From assembly GCA_945957385.1 (NCBI GenBank), contig CAMFKP010000013.1, forward strand, positions 1 to 64,000: a stretch of DNA of 64,000 nt, read 5' to 3'. Positions 21,608-30,708 of this stretch are shown here, piece after piece. The translations under genes and the position numbers were made by a program. The notes under the pieces were generated by a model. That model was not told where the DNA came from. It was given only the letters and a program-made list of their open reading frames with translations, and did not search any database. The DNA is from an uncultured Aeromonadaceae bacterium (GTDB lineage: Bacteria > Pseudomonadota > Gammaproteobacteria > Enterobacterales > Aeromonadaceae). How positions within the stretch are numbered: the first letter of the stretch is position 1; every line of letters begins with the position of its first letter.

Positions 21608-22545
21608 TGATGAGCCAAGTTCAAGTGACCAGTCGTTGGACCCGCTTTCGGCAGTCTGATCTGGTGTATTTTTTCCTCAAAGATAAAGTGGCCATGTTCA
21701 GCATGGCGGTGTTTGTCATCTACGTGGTGCTATCGCTATTAGCGCCGCTGATTTCGCCACATAACCCCTATGATGCGTCGACCTATGACATCATGGATGC
21801 CGAAATGCCGCCTTCTTGGCTGGACGGCGGAGATCAGCGTTTCCTGCTGGGCACCGATAATCAGGGGCGCGATATATTGAGTACCATCTTGTATGGTTCT
21901 CGCGTTTCATTGTCGATCGGTCTGTTCGCGGTCGGTCTGCAGATGTTTCTCGGTATTGTGATGGGGCTGATTGCCGGATATGCCGGCGGCCGGATCGATA
22001 ATTTGTTGATGCGGTTTGCCGATGTGCAGCTCTCCTTTTCCACCATGATGGTTGCGATCATTGTTTCGGCAATATTTCAGGCGGCACTGGGCGGGGAGTT
22101 CTATTCACAGTATGCGATCTTGATGCTGGTGGTGATCATCGGTATTTCTGAATGGCCGCAGTATGCGCGCACGGTGCGGGCCTCCGTGCTGGCTGAAAAG
22201 AAAAAAGAGTATGTTGAAGCGGCAAGGGTGATGGGGTTCAAGGCGCCGCGCATCATGTTCCGGCATATATTACCGAACTGTTTGTCGCCAATTTTGGTTA
22301 TTTCGACGGTACAGGTTGCCAATGCCATCATGTCAGAAGCGGCGCTCTCATTCCTGGGGCTGGGCATGCCGGTTGATAAGCCTTCGCTGGGTTCGTTGAT
22401 CAGCATCGGGTTTAACTACATTTTTTCCGGATCCTGGTGGATTACCGCTTTCCCCGGATTCTGTCTGGTGTTGCTAGTGTTGGTTATTAATTTATTGGGC
22501 GATTGGTTGCGAGATGTATTTAATCCGCGAATCTACAAGGGTTGA
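21607..22545 (+). CDS. Dipeptide-type ABC transporter permease (DppC-like)
   Basis: LLGTDNQGRDILSTILYGSRVSL; EAALSFLGLGMP; overlaps preceding gene by 1 bp. Confidence 0.92.
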   Translation: MMSQVQVTSRWTRFRQSDLVYFFLKDKVAMFSMAVFVIYVVLSLLAPLISPHNPYDASTYDIMDAEMPPSWLDGGDQRFLLGTDNQGRDILSTILYGSRVSLSIGLFAVGLQMFLGIVMGLIAGYAGGRIDNLLMRFADVQLSFSTMMVAIIVSAIFQAALGGEFYSQYAILMLVVIIGISEWPQYARTVRASVLAEKKKEYVEAARVMGFKAPRIMFRHILPNCLSPILVISTVQVANAIMSEAALSFLGLGMPVDKPSLGSLISIGFNYIFSGSWWITAFPGFCLVLLVLVINLLGDWLRDVFNPRIYKG

Positions 22546-22567
22546 ATAACCAATATTGATATCCGCT

Positions 22568-22594
22568 AGGCGAAGCATAGGCTTCGCCTTTTTT
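22568..22594 (+). terminator. Rho-independent terminator of ABC operon
   Basis: AGGCGAAGC-atag-GCTTCGCCTTTTTT. Confidence 0.9.
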
Positions 22595-22842
22595 GTTTCT
22601 TTATTTATTTGATGCAAATACGCAGCAATATGCTGCACGAGTGAATTACGTATCGGTAATTATGGTGGCATATTTCATTCGAAATTAATTTGGCGATTTT
22701 TTCTGCTGCAGAAAATGCAAAAGATTCGTTATAAGTGCCGCTTTAACCCCCTCGGTTAGATTGTCAGCGCAAACGGTTATTTGGCATACTGCCCGCGCAG
22801 TCAGGATCGACGCAGTTAATCAGCAACGGAAGGAGGACGAAT

Positions 22843-22929
22843 ATGAGCGTTATGACACTACGACATAAAGTCGCGTCTTCTTTTACTCCGGATACTGATA
22901 AAACCGCTGCTCGTCGGTTCGCTGCCTGA
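22843..22929 (+). CDS. Putative 28-aa leader peptide MSVMTLRHKVASSFTPDTDKTAARRFAA
   Basis: ATG preceded by strong RBS aaggagga; stop 14 nt before a structured region and the DUF1127 gene. Confidence 0.5.
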   Translation: MSVMTLRHKVASSFTPDTDKTAARRFAA

Positions 22930-22939
22930 TCTCTTTTTT

Positions 22940-23027
22940 CACAGGCCGCGGCGAAAGCGGACTGTGGAAACCTACCGAAACTCCCAGTCCTGTTAGCCCG
23001 GCCTCCAATTATCCTTTGGAGGATGTT
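22940..23027 (+). promoter_or_regulatory. Candidate structured 5' leader with alternative pairings controlling the SD of the DUF1127 gene
   Basis: AGGCCG(22943-22948):CGGCCT(22999-23004); GGACTG(22959-22964):CAGTCC(22985-22990); CCTCCA(23002-23007):TGGAGG(23017-23022, SD); alternative hairpin CACAG..CTGTG with CCGC/GCGG (22940-22966). Confidence 0.55.
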
Positions 23028-23276
23028 ATGCGTCGTTCAGTTTTAATGAATTTGGCTCTGTTGTGTGTAAAGGCAGATTTGGCGTTGGAACACGCCAAGA
23101 TGCGTAGTGCATTGCGTCATGCGCGAGTTGAGATGGGGCAATACTCTCCACATCTGCTGAGAGACATGGGGTTGGACGAGTCGTCAGTGGGGCAAGAGTT
23201 GGCTTGTCGTCAACGTGAGTCGCTGCGTCTGGTCTGTCGTTCCCGTCAGCGGCATAGGTGGCCCAGACAAGGCTAA
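23028..23276 (+). CDS. DUF1127-like small protein
   Basis: MRRSVLMNLALLCVKADLAL...QYSPHLLRDMGLDESSVGQEL; SD ggagg 5 nt upstream. Confidence 0.6.
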   Translation: MRRSVLMNLALLCVKADLALEHAKMRSALRHARVEMGQYSPHLLRDMGLDESSVGQELACRQRESLRLVCRSRQRHRWPRQG

Positions 23277-23340
23277 GCGCGGGCAGGCACCCTACTTGGA
23301 ATGTTAAAAGATGCGGTGACCTGCTAATTATTTTCTTGCT

Positions 23341-23372
23341 AACAAAAAACGCCCCGCAGGGCGTTTTTTGTT
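23341..23372. terminator. Bidirectional terminator
   Basis: AACAAAAAACGCCC-cgca-GGGCGTTTTTTGTT between convergent genes. Confidence 0.9.
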
Positions 23373-23384
23373 GCTGGCGTGCAA

Positions 23385-23600
23385 TCAGTAGTGTGGTGGA
23401 GGCGTTTCTTCTGCCTGACTGGCAACGGGGGAGCCGGCGTTTTCCCGAACTTTCTGGATCAACAGATCCACCTGGTGGCGCAGTTTCTCGATTACGCGTT
23501 GCTGCTGGGCTAACTCTTCACTCATCTGCTCCAGAGCGTGTTCCTGAAACGCGACCCGCGTTTCGAGATAATCCAGCCGTTGTGTCAATGATTCCGACAT
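23385..23600 (-). CDS. slyX: SlyX family protein
   Basis: LTQRLDYLETRVAFQEHALEQMSEELAQQQRVIEKLRHQVDLLIQKV...PPPHY; next to fkpA. Confidence 0.92.
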   Translation of the reverse strand: MSESLTQRLDYLETRVAFQEHALEQMSEELAQQQRVIEKLRHQVDLLIQKVRENAGSPVASQAEETPPPHY

Positions 23601-23855
23601 GGCGCTCTCCTGATGTTATGTCAAAGGGCTGGCATCATAGCTTGTCACTCTGCGCTAGGACACCCCTCAATGTGATGGAAATCGCTGTCAGCATGCCAGC
23701 GGAGAGGACGTGCACCTATCGGGTTCACTATTTTTCGATAATTGCCGTGCGAGGCCTGTTGTTATGCCCCTGAGTGCGGTTAGTATAAAACGCTTTTAAG
23801 ACGCGTCTCTCTATAACTGTCGCAGAGAGCCAAGATTGGGTGTTTGGAGAAAAGA

Positions 23856-24680
23856 ATGAAACAGATCCTGAAAGTTTCCCTGCTGGCCGCGGCCATGAGC
23901 CTGGTCATCACCGGTTGTCAACAAGATGAGAAAAAGGCCGACGCCGCCGCAGGGAAAGCGCCGGAAGCCAAAGCTGAAGTGAAGCAAGAGGCTGCCAGCT
24001 CTGCGCTGAAGACTTTTGAAGAAACCTCTGCCTATGCCATTGGCCAGTCTATGGGGCGTTATATTGCCAACACCCTTGAGCGTCAGCAGGAGCTGGGCGT
24101 CAAGCTGGACAACACTGTCATCATGCAGGGCGTAAAAGATGGTCTGGCCAAGAAGTCCTTGCTGGATGAGAAGCAGCTGGAAAAGGCACTGAAGGATTAC
24201 GATCAGAAGATCAATGAAGCGGCAGCCAAGAAGGCCGCCAATGATGCCAAGGCCAGCCTTGAGAAGGGTAAGAAGTTCCTGGAAGAAAACGCCAAGAAGA
24301 AGGGCGTGACTGTGACCAAGTCTGGTTTGCAGTATGAAGTTCTGACCGAAGGCAAGGGCAACAAGCCGAAGGCATCAGATATCGTCAAGGTACACTATAC
24401 CGGTACCCTGATCGACGGTACCAAGTTTGATAGTTCCTACGATCGCAATGAACCGGCTGAATTCCCGCTGGATCATGTCATCCCGGGTTGGACCGAGGGT
24501 GTACAGCTGATGAACGTTGGTTCCAAGTACAAGTTCTACCTGCCTTCCGAGCTGGCCTATGGTGAGCAAGGTGCAGGCTCTATCCCGCCTAACTCTGTAC
24601 TGGTATTCGAAGTCGAACTGCTGTCTATCGGTAAGGACAAGGCTGAAGAAGCGGCTAAACCGGCCGAAGCCAAGAAGTAA
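23856..24680 (+). CDS. fkpA: FKBP-type peptidyl-prolyl isomerase, lipoprotein
   Basis: LVITGCQQ lipobox; VKVHYTGTLIDGTKFDSSYDRNEPAEFPLDHVIPGWTEGVQLM. Confidence 0.92.
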   Translation: MKQILKVSLLAAAMSLVITGCQQDEKKADAAAGKAPEAKAEVKQEAASSALKTFEETSAYAIGQSMGRYIANTLERQQELGVKLDNTVIMQGVKDGLAKKSLLDEKQLEKALKDYDQKINEAAAKKAANDAKASLEKGKKFLEENAKKKGVTVTKSGLQYEVLTEGKGNKPKASDIVKVHYTGTLIDGTKFDSSYDRNEPAEFPLDHVIPGWTEGVQLMNVGSKYKFYLPSELAYGEQGAGSIPPNSVLVFEVELLSIGKDKAEEAAKPAEAKK

Positions 24681-24694
24681 AATTCGCTCCTCTC

Positions 24695-24723
24695 AAAAAC
24701 GGCCCCCTTGGGGCCGTTTTTTT
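24695..24723 (+). terminator. Terminator after fkpA
   Basis: AAAAACGGCCCC-ctt-GGGGCCGTTTTTTT. Confidence 0.9.
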
Positions 24724-24737
24724 ATGTCGAACAGAGA

Positions 24738-24944
24738 CTAGCGCTGCCAAAATGGCTTTTGTGCTTCATAACGCTGCTCGCAACGAGTGAGTCCGATATC
24801 TTTTAGTTGGTGTTCACTCATCTCGGCTAGCTGTTTGCGTGAGCGATAGTTGTGTTGCCAGGCTAACTGCACGCTATGCCACTTCTTAAGCGTGGCTAAT
24901 ACCTTGCACCAGAGCGCGAAACGGATTTTCCTTGTGGTGAACAT
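24738..24944 (-). CDS. DUF1127 small protein
   Basis: YRSRKQLAEMSEHQLKDIGLTRCEQRYEAQKPFW. Confidence 0.8.
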   Translation of the reverse strand: MFTTRKIRFALWCKVLATLKKWHSVQLAWQHNYRSRKQLAEMSEHQLKDIGLTRCEQRYEAQKPFWQR

Positions 24945-25036
24945 GGCTTCATCTCCATACTGAACCTGACGCTATTCTTCTGTGGCCGGGGTCTATCGGC
25001 AAACGGGTTAATCTGAGTGGGGTATTAGCTGAGCTT

Positions 25037-25963
25037 ATGTCTGTCTTGATGCATCGCCTGAAAGCGTTAGCCGTGTTGGATGCTGTGCTGCGAACCGGCT
25101 CTTTCAGTGCTGCCGCGGCCTCGCTGTTCATTACGCAGTCCGCAGTCAGCCAACATATCAAGCAGTTGGAGCAGGAGGTTGGAATGCTGTTTGAGCGTCA
25201 GCCAAAGGGATTAAAGCCCAGCTGTCGCGCGGAGCGGATCCGGCCATTTTTGAGTCAGGGCTTGGCCCAGATGGAGGAGGGGTGGCGTCAGCTCACGGCG
25301 CGAGAGCAGGATAATCAAGTCTGTATTACAGTGCTGCCATCATTTGCTAGTTGCTGGCTGTTGCCTCGTCTCAATGGCTTTAGTCAGCAGTGTCCCGACA
25401 TTGAGTTACGGCTGTCGATGAGCGACCAGGTTCAGGATTTACATGCTTCCACACTCGATTTGGCTATCCGTTTTGGACCTGGTGATTATCCCGGTCTTGT
25501 TGTGACGCCGTTGATGGCTGATGAGTTGTTTCCGGTGGTGGCGCCTGCCTTGCTGGCGCGATTGGGTGCGCCAACCTCACCGGCAGATCTGCAACGGTTT
25601 AGTTTGCTGAAGGATAACTCTCCTGATGCCATGAATTGGCACGGTTGGCTCAAATTGACCGGCGAGCGTGAATTTACTCCGCAGCATCAGCTCACCGTAT
25701 CCGACTCGGCGCAGTTGATTCGTTTGGCTGTTGCCGGCCAAGGTGTCGCATTGGCCCGTCGTTCACTGGTCGAAGAGGAGTTGGCTTGCGGAACCTTGAC
25801 CCGCCTATTCGATACGGTTCTGCCATCACCTTACGCCTACTATTTAGTGCAGACGTCACGCAGCGTGTTACGGCCTGCGGTTCAGTGTTTTGTCCAGTGG
25901 TTGCAGCAACAGGTGGCGCAGGGAACGACTGTTTCTCACTGTGATGCCAACCAGTCTGGGTAA
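25037..25963 (+). CDS. LysR family transcriptional regulator
   Basis: ALAVLDAVLRTGSFSAAAASLFITQSAVSQHIKQLEQEVGMLFER. Confidence 0.93.
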   Translation: MSVLMHRLKALAVLDAVLRTGSFSAAAASLFITQSAVSQHIKQLEQEVGMLFERQPKGLKPSCRAERIRPFLSQGLAQMEEGWRQLTAREQDNQVCITVLPSFASCWLLPRLNGFSQQCPDIELRLSMSDQVQDLHASTLDLAIRFGPGDYPGLVVTPLMADELFPVVAPALLARLGAPTSPADLQRFSLLKDNSPDAMNWHGWLKLTGEREFTPQHQLTVSDSAQLIRLAVAGQGVALARRSLVEEELACGTLTRLFDTVLPSPYAYYLVQTSRSVLRPAVQCFVQWLQQQVAQGTTVSHCDANQSG

Positions 25964-26496
25964 TCAAGGCAATAGCGATAAAGCGGTATGCTTCGCCCAT
26001 CTGGCATGGTTTCGATGATCTGATCCTGATAGCAGAGTCCACTCTTACGCATTACCCGGCCTGAGGCGAGATTGTGCGGGAGGTGCTGCGCTTCTATTCG
26101 ATCTAAACCCAGCTCGCAAAAGCCGAACTCGATGAGCGCTCGGGCGGCTTCAGTCATCAAACCTTGTCCCCAGTAGGGGCGACCCAGCCAGTAACCCAAA
26201 AGTCCAGTGAGTTTGAGGTGTTGGTGTTGGCGCTGCTCTTCCATCAGCAGACTGATACTACCGATGACCCCCTCTTCGGCACGACAAACCGCCAGGATTA
26301 GTGCGCGATTTTCACGCCAGGCGCCTTCATGACTCTCGATCCAGCGGGCGGCTAATCCGCGGGGGTAAGGGTGCGGAATGAGTACGCTGCCGGCGGCAAC
26401 GTCAGCATGTCCGGCGAGTTCTTCAACGCGCCGCACATCGGTCAACGCAAAGGGGCGAAGCCACAGGCGTGGGGTATGTATTTCGGGTATTGGCAT
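25936..26496 (-). CDS. GNAT N-acetyltransferase (RimJ/RimL type)
   Basis: IHTPRLWLRPFALTDVRRVEELAG...LLGYWLGRPYWGQGLMTEAARALIEFGF. Confidence 0.9.
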   Translation of the reverse strand: MPIPEIHTPRLWLRPFALTDVRRVEELAGHADVAAGSVLIPHPYPRGLAARWIESHEGAWRENRALILAVCRAEEGVIGSISLLMEEQRQHQHLKLTGLLGYWLGRPYWGQGLMTEAARALIEFGFCELGLDRIEAQHLPHNLASGRVMRKSGLCYQDQIIETMPDGRSIPLYRYCLDYPDWLASQ

Positions 26497-26536
26497 GCCG
26501 CTTCTCCATACCTGCTCACATGCCTGCTTTGGTCAT

Positions 26537-27214
26537 TTATCCCAGCCGGCGTAACAGGCTTTCTCGTTGTCGCATGAAAGGCGCATCCCAGGGTTTAGGT
26601 TGGCCGGGTTTATTGATATGACAGGCGTCCCCTGTTTGCAAGAAACGACGCATGCCTTCTGCGTTCAGCCAGTAAAAAATGCCCCAATTGGCAAAGTTCC
26701 ACTCTTCGTTATAGGGGTGAGCCTCATAGTCGATGTAGTGCAATCCTTGTGTGTTGAGCACGAAGTTGGTCGGGAAAAAATCGATGTGAAATCCAGCCTG
26801 TTGTAGTTGCGAAGCCATCTGAAAGATCGGTTGGAAATGGCGGTCATCCAGCCCTTCATGTACCAGGAGATCACTGATCAGGCGGCCATCTACGAATGTC
26901 TTGGCCAAACAGTAGTGCTCCTTGCTATATCCCAACAGACGTGGGTGAGCAATTCCCGCCTGCTGCAGTCGGTCATAACTACAGAGTTCAAATTCGAGTG
27001 CCTGGGCAAATGGAATGGTCTGATGCTCGGTTGGGCAATAGCGCTTCAAAACCAGATGCAAAGGGTGCTCGGAACTTGGCTGTGTACGTTGATAGAGCCA
27101 GGACACGGCGGATTTACCCCGCCCCAACTCCTGCAGCGGACGATAGTTTATCTCGCCTAACCAGAGCGTGTCCTGTTCCAGTCGTAGCAGATGGGGTGTG
27201 GCAATAGTATGTAA
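26537..27214 (-). CDS. Small atypical protein-kinase-like protein; exact 5' start uncertain (MSLHTIATP assumed, ORF opens at 27244)
   Basis: ELGRGKSAVSWLY (G-loop-like), LVLKRY (Lys), EFELCSYDRL, HIDFFPTNFVL (catalytic-loop-like), YIDYEA (metal-binding-like). Confidence 0.65.
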   Translation of the reverse strand, partial: LHTIATPHLLRLEQDTLWLGEINYRPLQELGRGKSAVSWLYQRTQPSSEHPLHLVLKRYCPTEHQTIPFAQALEFELCSYDRLQQAGIAHPRLLGYSKEHYCLAKTFVDGRLISDLLVHEGLDDRHFQPIFQMASQLQQAGFHIDFFPTNFVLNTQGLHYIDYEAHPYNEEWNFANWGIFYWLNAEGMRRFLQTGDACHINKPGQPKPWDAPFMRQRESLLRRLG

Positions 27215-27408
27215 TGACATGATTCCTCCTGGGTGTGGATGCATTCTGCGGTGGATTTAGGGGGCCGGCTTCCAATTCTTGGGTGGAAGCGAAGGGCGGA
27301 ACCAGTTTGATCCAGAGGTGGATCTCAGCTGAGGCTTGTCTTCATCTGACGACTGCATGATGATGGGATCGTTATCCTATGGATCTGTCCTTAGCTCAGG
27401 AGCAACAG

Positions 27409-28344
27409 ATGCAATCTATCGCGACCTTGACGTTTGCCCCCTCACTTGACTGCGCCACCGAAACGGATGTGCTCTACCCCGAAGGGAAACTCAGATGTGC
27501 AGCTCCGCAATTTGAACCGGGTGGCGGGGGCATCAATGTCGCCCGAGCGATTCATATGCTGGGGGGCAAGGCATTGGCTATTTATCCGGCGGGTGGACCC
27601 ACCGGCGCCCATCTGACGCACCTGTTGCAGCAGGAGGGGCTAACTGTCGACGTTGTGACAACCCAGGATTGGACTCGTCAAAATCTGCATGTGTTTACCC
27701 GCGAGCAAAAGGAGCAATACCGTTTTGTGATGCCTGGTGCCACGCTGCACGATGAAGAAATCCATGCATTGCGTCAGCGCGTAGCGGCCCTTGCCGCCGG
27801 CTCTTTGCTTGTTATCAGCGGTAGCCTGCCGCCGGGCATGGATGTGGCGGATCTGGTTGATCTGCTGGTGTTTGCTAGGCAGAACCACCTGCACTGTGTG
27901 GTGGATAGCTCAGGCCCGGCACTGGAGGCGGCGGTTCGTGAAGGGGGGTTATTGCTGATAAAGCCGAATCGCAAGGAGCTGGCTGCGCTGGCTGGAACAA
28001 CGCTGGATTCACTGGAACAGGTGGTGGCGGCGGCACGAGATCTGATTCGGCGTGAGGTTAGTCGTTATATCGTGGTGTCACTGGGTGCGGATGGTGCGTT
28101 GGCGGTCAGTCGAGAGCAGCAAGTGCTGGCAACACCACCTGCAGTGACGGCGTTAAGCACTGTGGGGGCCGGCGACAGCATGGTCGCGGCGTTGACGCTG
28201 AAGCTGGCGGAACGGGCATCGTTGGAGGAGATGTTGCGCTGGGGGGTGGCGGCTGGCACTGCGGCTACGTTACGACATGGAACCCAATTATGTGATCCAC
28301 AGGCGACGGCCAGACTGGCTGCCGAAGTGCATATCGGACGCTGA
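27409..28344 (+). CDS. pfkB: PfkB-family sugar kinase, 6-phosphofructokinase II-like
   Basis: LTFAPSLDCATETD...GGGGINVARAIHMLGG; STVGAGDSMVAALTL; RBS caggag. Confidence 0.9.
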   Translation: MQSIATLTFAPSLDCATETDVLYPEGKLRCAAPQFEPGGGGINVARAIHMLGGKALAIYPAGGPTGAHLTHLLQQEGLTVDVVTTQDWTRQNLHVFTREQKEQYRFVMPGATLHDEEIHALRQRVAALAAGSLLVISGSLPPGMDVADLVDLLVFARQNHLHCVVDSSGPALEAAVREGGLLLIKPNRKELAALAGTTLDSLEQVVAAARDLIRREVSRYIVVSLGADGALAVSREQQVLATPPAVTALSTVGAGDSMVAALTLKLAERASLEEMLRWGVAAGTAATLRHGTQLCDPQATARLAAEVHIGR

Positions 28345-28349
28345 CAACA

Positions 28350-28787
28350 TCAGATGTTCGTGTCCGAGCTGGCGTTGAAGGAGCAGACACGAATGTCGGT
28401 TCGCTCCTGCCAACCAAGATGCCGATAAAATGCCAGCGCCGAGGCGTTGTCGTTATGGATAAACAAGTGCGTCTTGTCGATCCCCGCGCTTTGCAGCGCG
28501 GTTATGCTGGCCGCGAGCAACTGCTTTCCTAAGCCTTGACGCTGCCAGCGCGTTGCCACGGCTAAATGCTGCAGATAACCGCGGCGACCATCGGTGCCGA
28601 CGAGAACCGCACCCACTAACTCGTCATCATGCCACAACACCTGGCTTAGCTGCGGGTTGCGGTGTAAATACTCGGTGATAGCCTGCCGTGAATCACACTG
28701 CCGCAGCGTCATACCACTGCTGGATTGCCACAGCGCGAGTACGGCATCGTAATCATCTGCTTGCATTGGCCGTAACCGAAAAGACAT
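28350..28787 (-). CDS. GNAT N-acetyltransferase
   Basis: HLAVATRWQRQGLGKQLLAASITALQSAGI...NDNASALAFYRHLGWQER. Confidence 0.88.
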   Translation of the reverse strand: MSFRLRPMQADDYDAVLALWQSSSGMTLRQCDSRQAITEYLHRNPQLSQVLWHDDELVGAVLVGTDGRRGYLQHLAVATRWQRQGLGKQLLAASITALQSAGIDKTHLFIHNDNASALAFYRHLGWQERTDIRVCSFNASSDTNI

Positions 28788-29197
28788 CAGGAAGCACCCC
28801 AGTTCACGGGGCGGACAAGGCGCAGCGTTTTGTTCAATACGCCATCCTCAACATCCAGCCGATAGTCACCGGATGCCACATACAGTTGTAACTTATCTTT
28901 GTTCAGACCTTTGAGTGCGATGAAATCCGCGGCTTCGCCTACGCTGGCGAATGCCTGCTGTCCAGTAAACAGCCCATAGCACCATGGCCCTAGCGCCAAA
29001 ATTTCATCACCGTCTTGGAGGCGGAGTGCTTTGGCTGGAGAGGATAATACGTAGACCGCGTACCTGGGATGGTTGCGTACCATGGGGATACTGGCTTTCT
29101 GGTAGTCAATGGCGACCGCCATCAACAGCGCGGATAACAGAACCAGAGGGATCAGAAACCGTTGCAAGGCATCCTCCACAGTGGGTGAATATTTCAC
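28787..29197 (-). CDS. Hypothetical protein with N-terminal transmembrane segment
   Basis: 136 aa ORF abutting the GNAT gene; FLIPLVLLSALLMAVAI. Confidence 0.65.
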   Translation of the reverse strand: MKYSPTVEDALQRFLIPLVLLSALLMAVAIDYQKASIPMVRNHPRYAVYVLSSPAKALRLQDGDEILALGPWCYGLFTGQQAFASVGEAADFIALKGLNKDKLQLYVASGDYRLDVEDGVLNKTLRLVRPVNWGAS

Positions 29198-29340
29198 TCT
29201 ACTGTACGGGAATGCGGTGGTCTCTGCTACCGCATTGCGTCACTTTTGTACACCCAAGCTGTTGAATTGCAATCTTAAAATAAGGCGCAGGGTGGTGCGG
29301 AGACCACCCTGCAGCAGATGGGTTTTATACGAGACCGATA

Positions 29341-30708
29341 TCAGAATAACCCCAAGCCTTTCAGCATGACGATCAGTATCAACAACGGGCTGATATAGCG
29401 CAGCAGGAAGAAGAGTACGTGAATCATGCGTTGATTATGGAGTTGGCCGCGATTGCTGAGCGCTTGTTGCAGACGTTGTGCGCCCCACGACCAGCCGACA
29501 AACAGACAGATCAGTATGCCGCCCAGTGGTAACAAGATATTCGAAGACAGGTAGTCGAACAGATCAAACATGGTTAAACCAAACAGTTTGACGTTCGCCA
29601 TGCTGCTATTGGTCAGCGCACACGTTGAGCCCGCCATCGCCAGAACCAGCAGACTGATGAGCGTGGCTTTACGGCGTGAGATGCCAAAACGTTCATGGAT
29701 GATAGCGACCGGGACCTCCAGTAAGGAGAGCATGGCACCGGTGGCGGCAACGGCGGTTAACACAAAGAACAAGACCATCAGCAGATGCCCCATCGGGATC
29801 TGGGCAAAGACGGCAGGAATGGTGATGAAAACCAAAGACGGGCCGGCAGCTGGTTCAAAACCAAATGTAAACACGGCCGGGAAGATGGCTATGCCGGCGA
29901 GCATCGAGACGAACAGATCGGCCGTCATTACGCGTAGTGTCGTTGTCGGAATATTCTGTTGGTCGCGGAAATAACTGCCATAGGTCATCATGGTGCCCAT
30001 GCCGATCGACAGCTTGAAGAAGGCCAAGCCCATGGCCATCAGTACCACAGAGGCATCGATCTTGCTGAAATCGGGTTGAAACAGAAACCGGATCCCCTCT
30101 GATGCCTTGTCAAGACTCAGGCTGACGGCGCACAAGATCAGCAGCAACAAGAACAGCAAGGGCATCAGCTTCTTGGTCACCGCTTCGATCCCTTTGGCCA
30201 CGCCCAGCAACAGGATGCCGCCGATAAAGATCAGCACCAGCCACTGCCATAGCAGGGATTGCAGCGGATCCTGAATCAGTTGATTGAAAGCCGAGCCGGT
30301 TACTTGCGGGTCGTTGCTCAGAATGGAGCCTTCTACCGCTTTGAGAATGTAAGCGAAGACCCAGGCGACAACCTCAGAATAGAAAGACATGATGAGAAAA
30401 GCTGCCACCATGCCACAAGCCCCAATCACCCACCAGGGAAAGCCGCGTGGCGCCAGGCGCTGTAGTGCGGTAATCGGATTGGCCTTGGCCTCACGACCGA
30501 TGGCGATTTCGGCCATCATCACAGGCAATGCGATCAGCAAGGTGGCCAGCAAGTAGACCAGCAAAAAGCCGGCCCCACCATTGGCGCCGGTCATATAGGG
30601 AAATTTCCAGATGTTACCGAGACCGACGGCGGAGCCCAGGGTGGCGGCCAGCACACCAAAACTACTGGTGAAACCATCACGTTTTACGCAAGGGGTGGAG
30701 TGACTCAT
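29341..30708 (-). CDS. Sodium-dependent (NSS/SNF) transporter
   Basis: FTSSFGVLAATLGSAVGLGNIWKFPYMTGANGGAGFLLVYL; start chosen at MSHSTP. Confidence 0.93.
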   Translation of the reverse strand: MSHSTPCVKRDGFTSSFGVLAATLGSAVGLGNIWKFPYMTGANGGAGFLLVYLLATLLIALPVMMAEIAIGREAKANPITALQRLAPRGFPWWVIGACGMVAAFLIMSFYSEVVAWVFAYILKAVEGSILSNDPQVTGSAFNQLIQDPLQSLLWQWLVLIFIGGILLLGVAKGIEAVTKKLMPLLFLLLLILCAVSLSLDKASEGIRFLFQPDFSKIDASVVLMAMGLAFFKLSIGMGTMMTYGSYFRDQQNIPTTTLRVMTADLFVSMLAGIAIFPAVFTFGFEPAAGPSLVFITIPAVFAQIPMGHLLMVLFFVLTAVAATGAMLSLLEVPVAIIHERFGISRRKATLISLLVLAMAGSTCALTNSSMANVKLFGLTMFDLFDYLSSNILLPLGGILICLFVGWSWGAQRLQQALSNRGQLHNQRMIHVLFFLLRYISPLLILIVMLKGLGLF

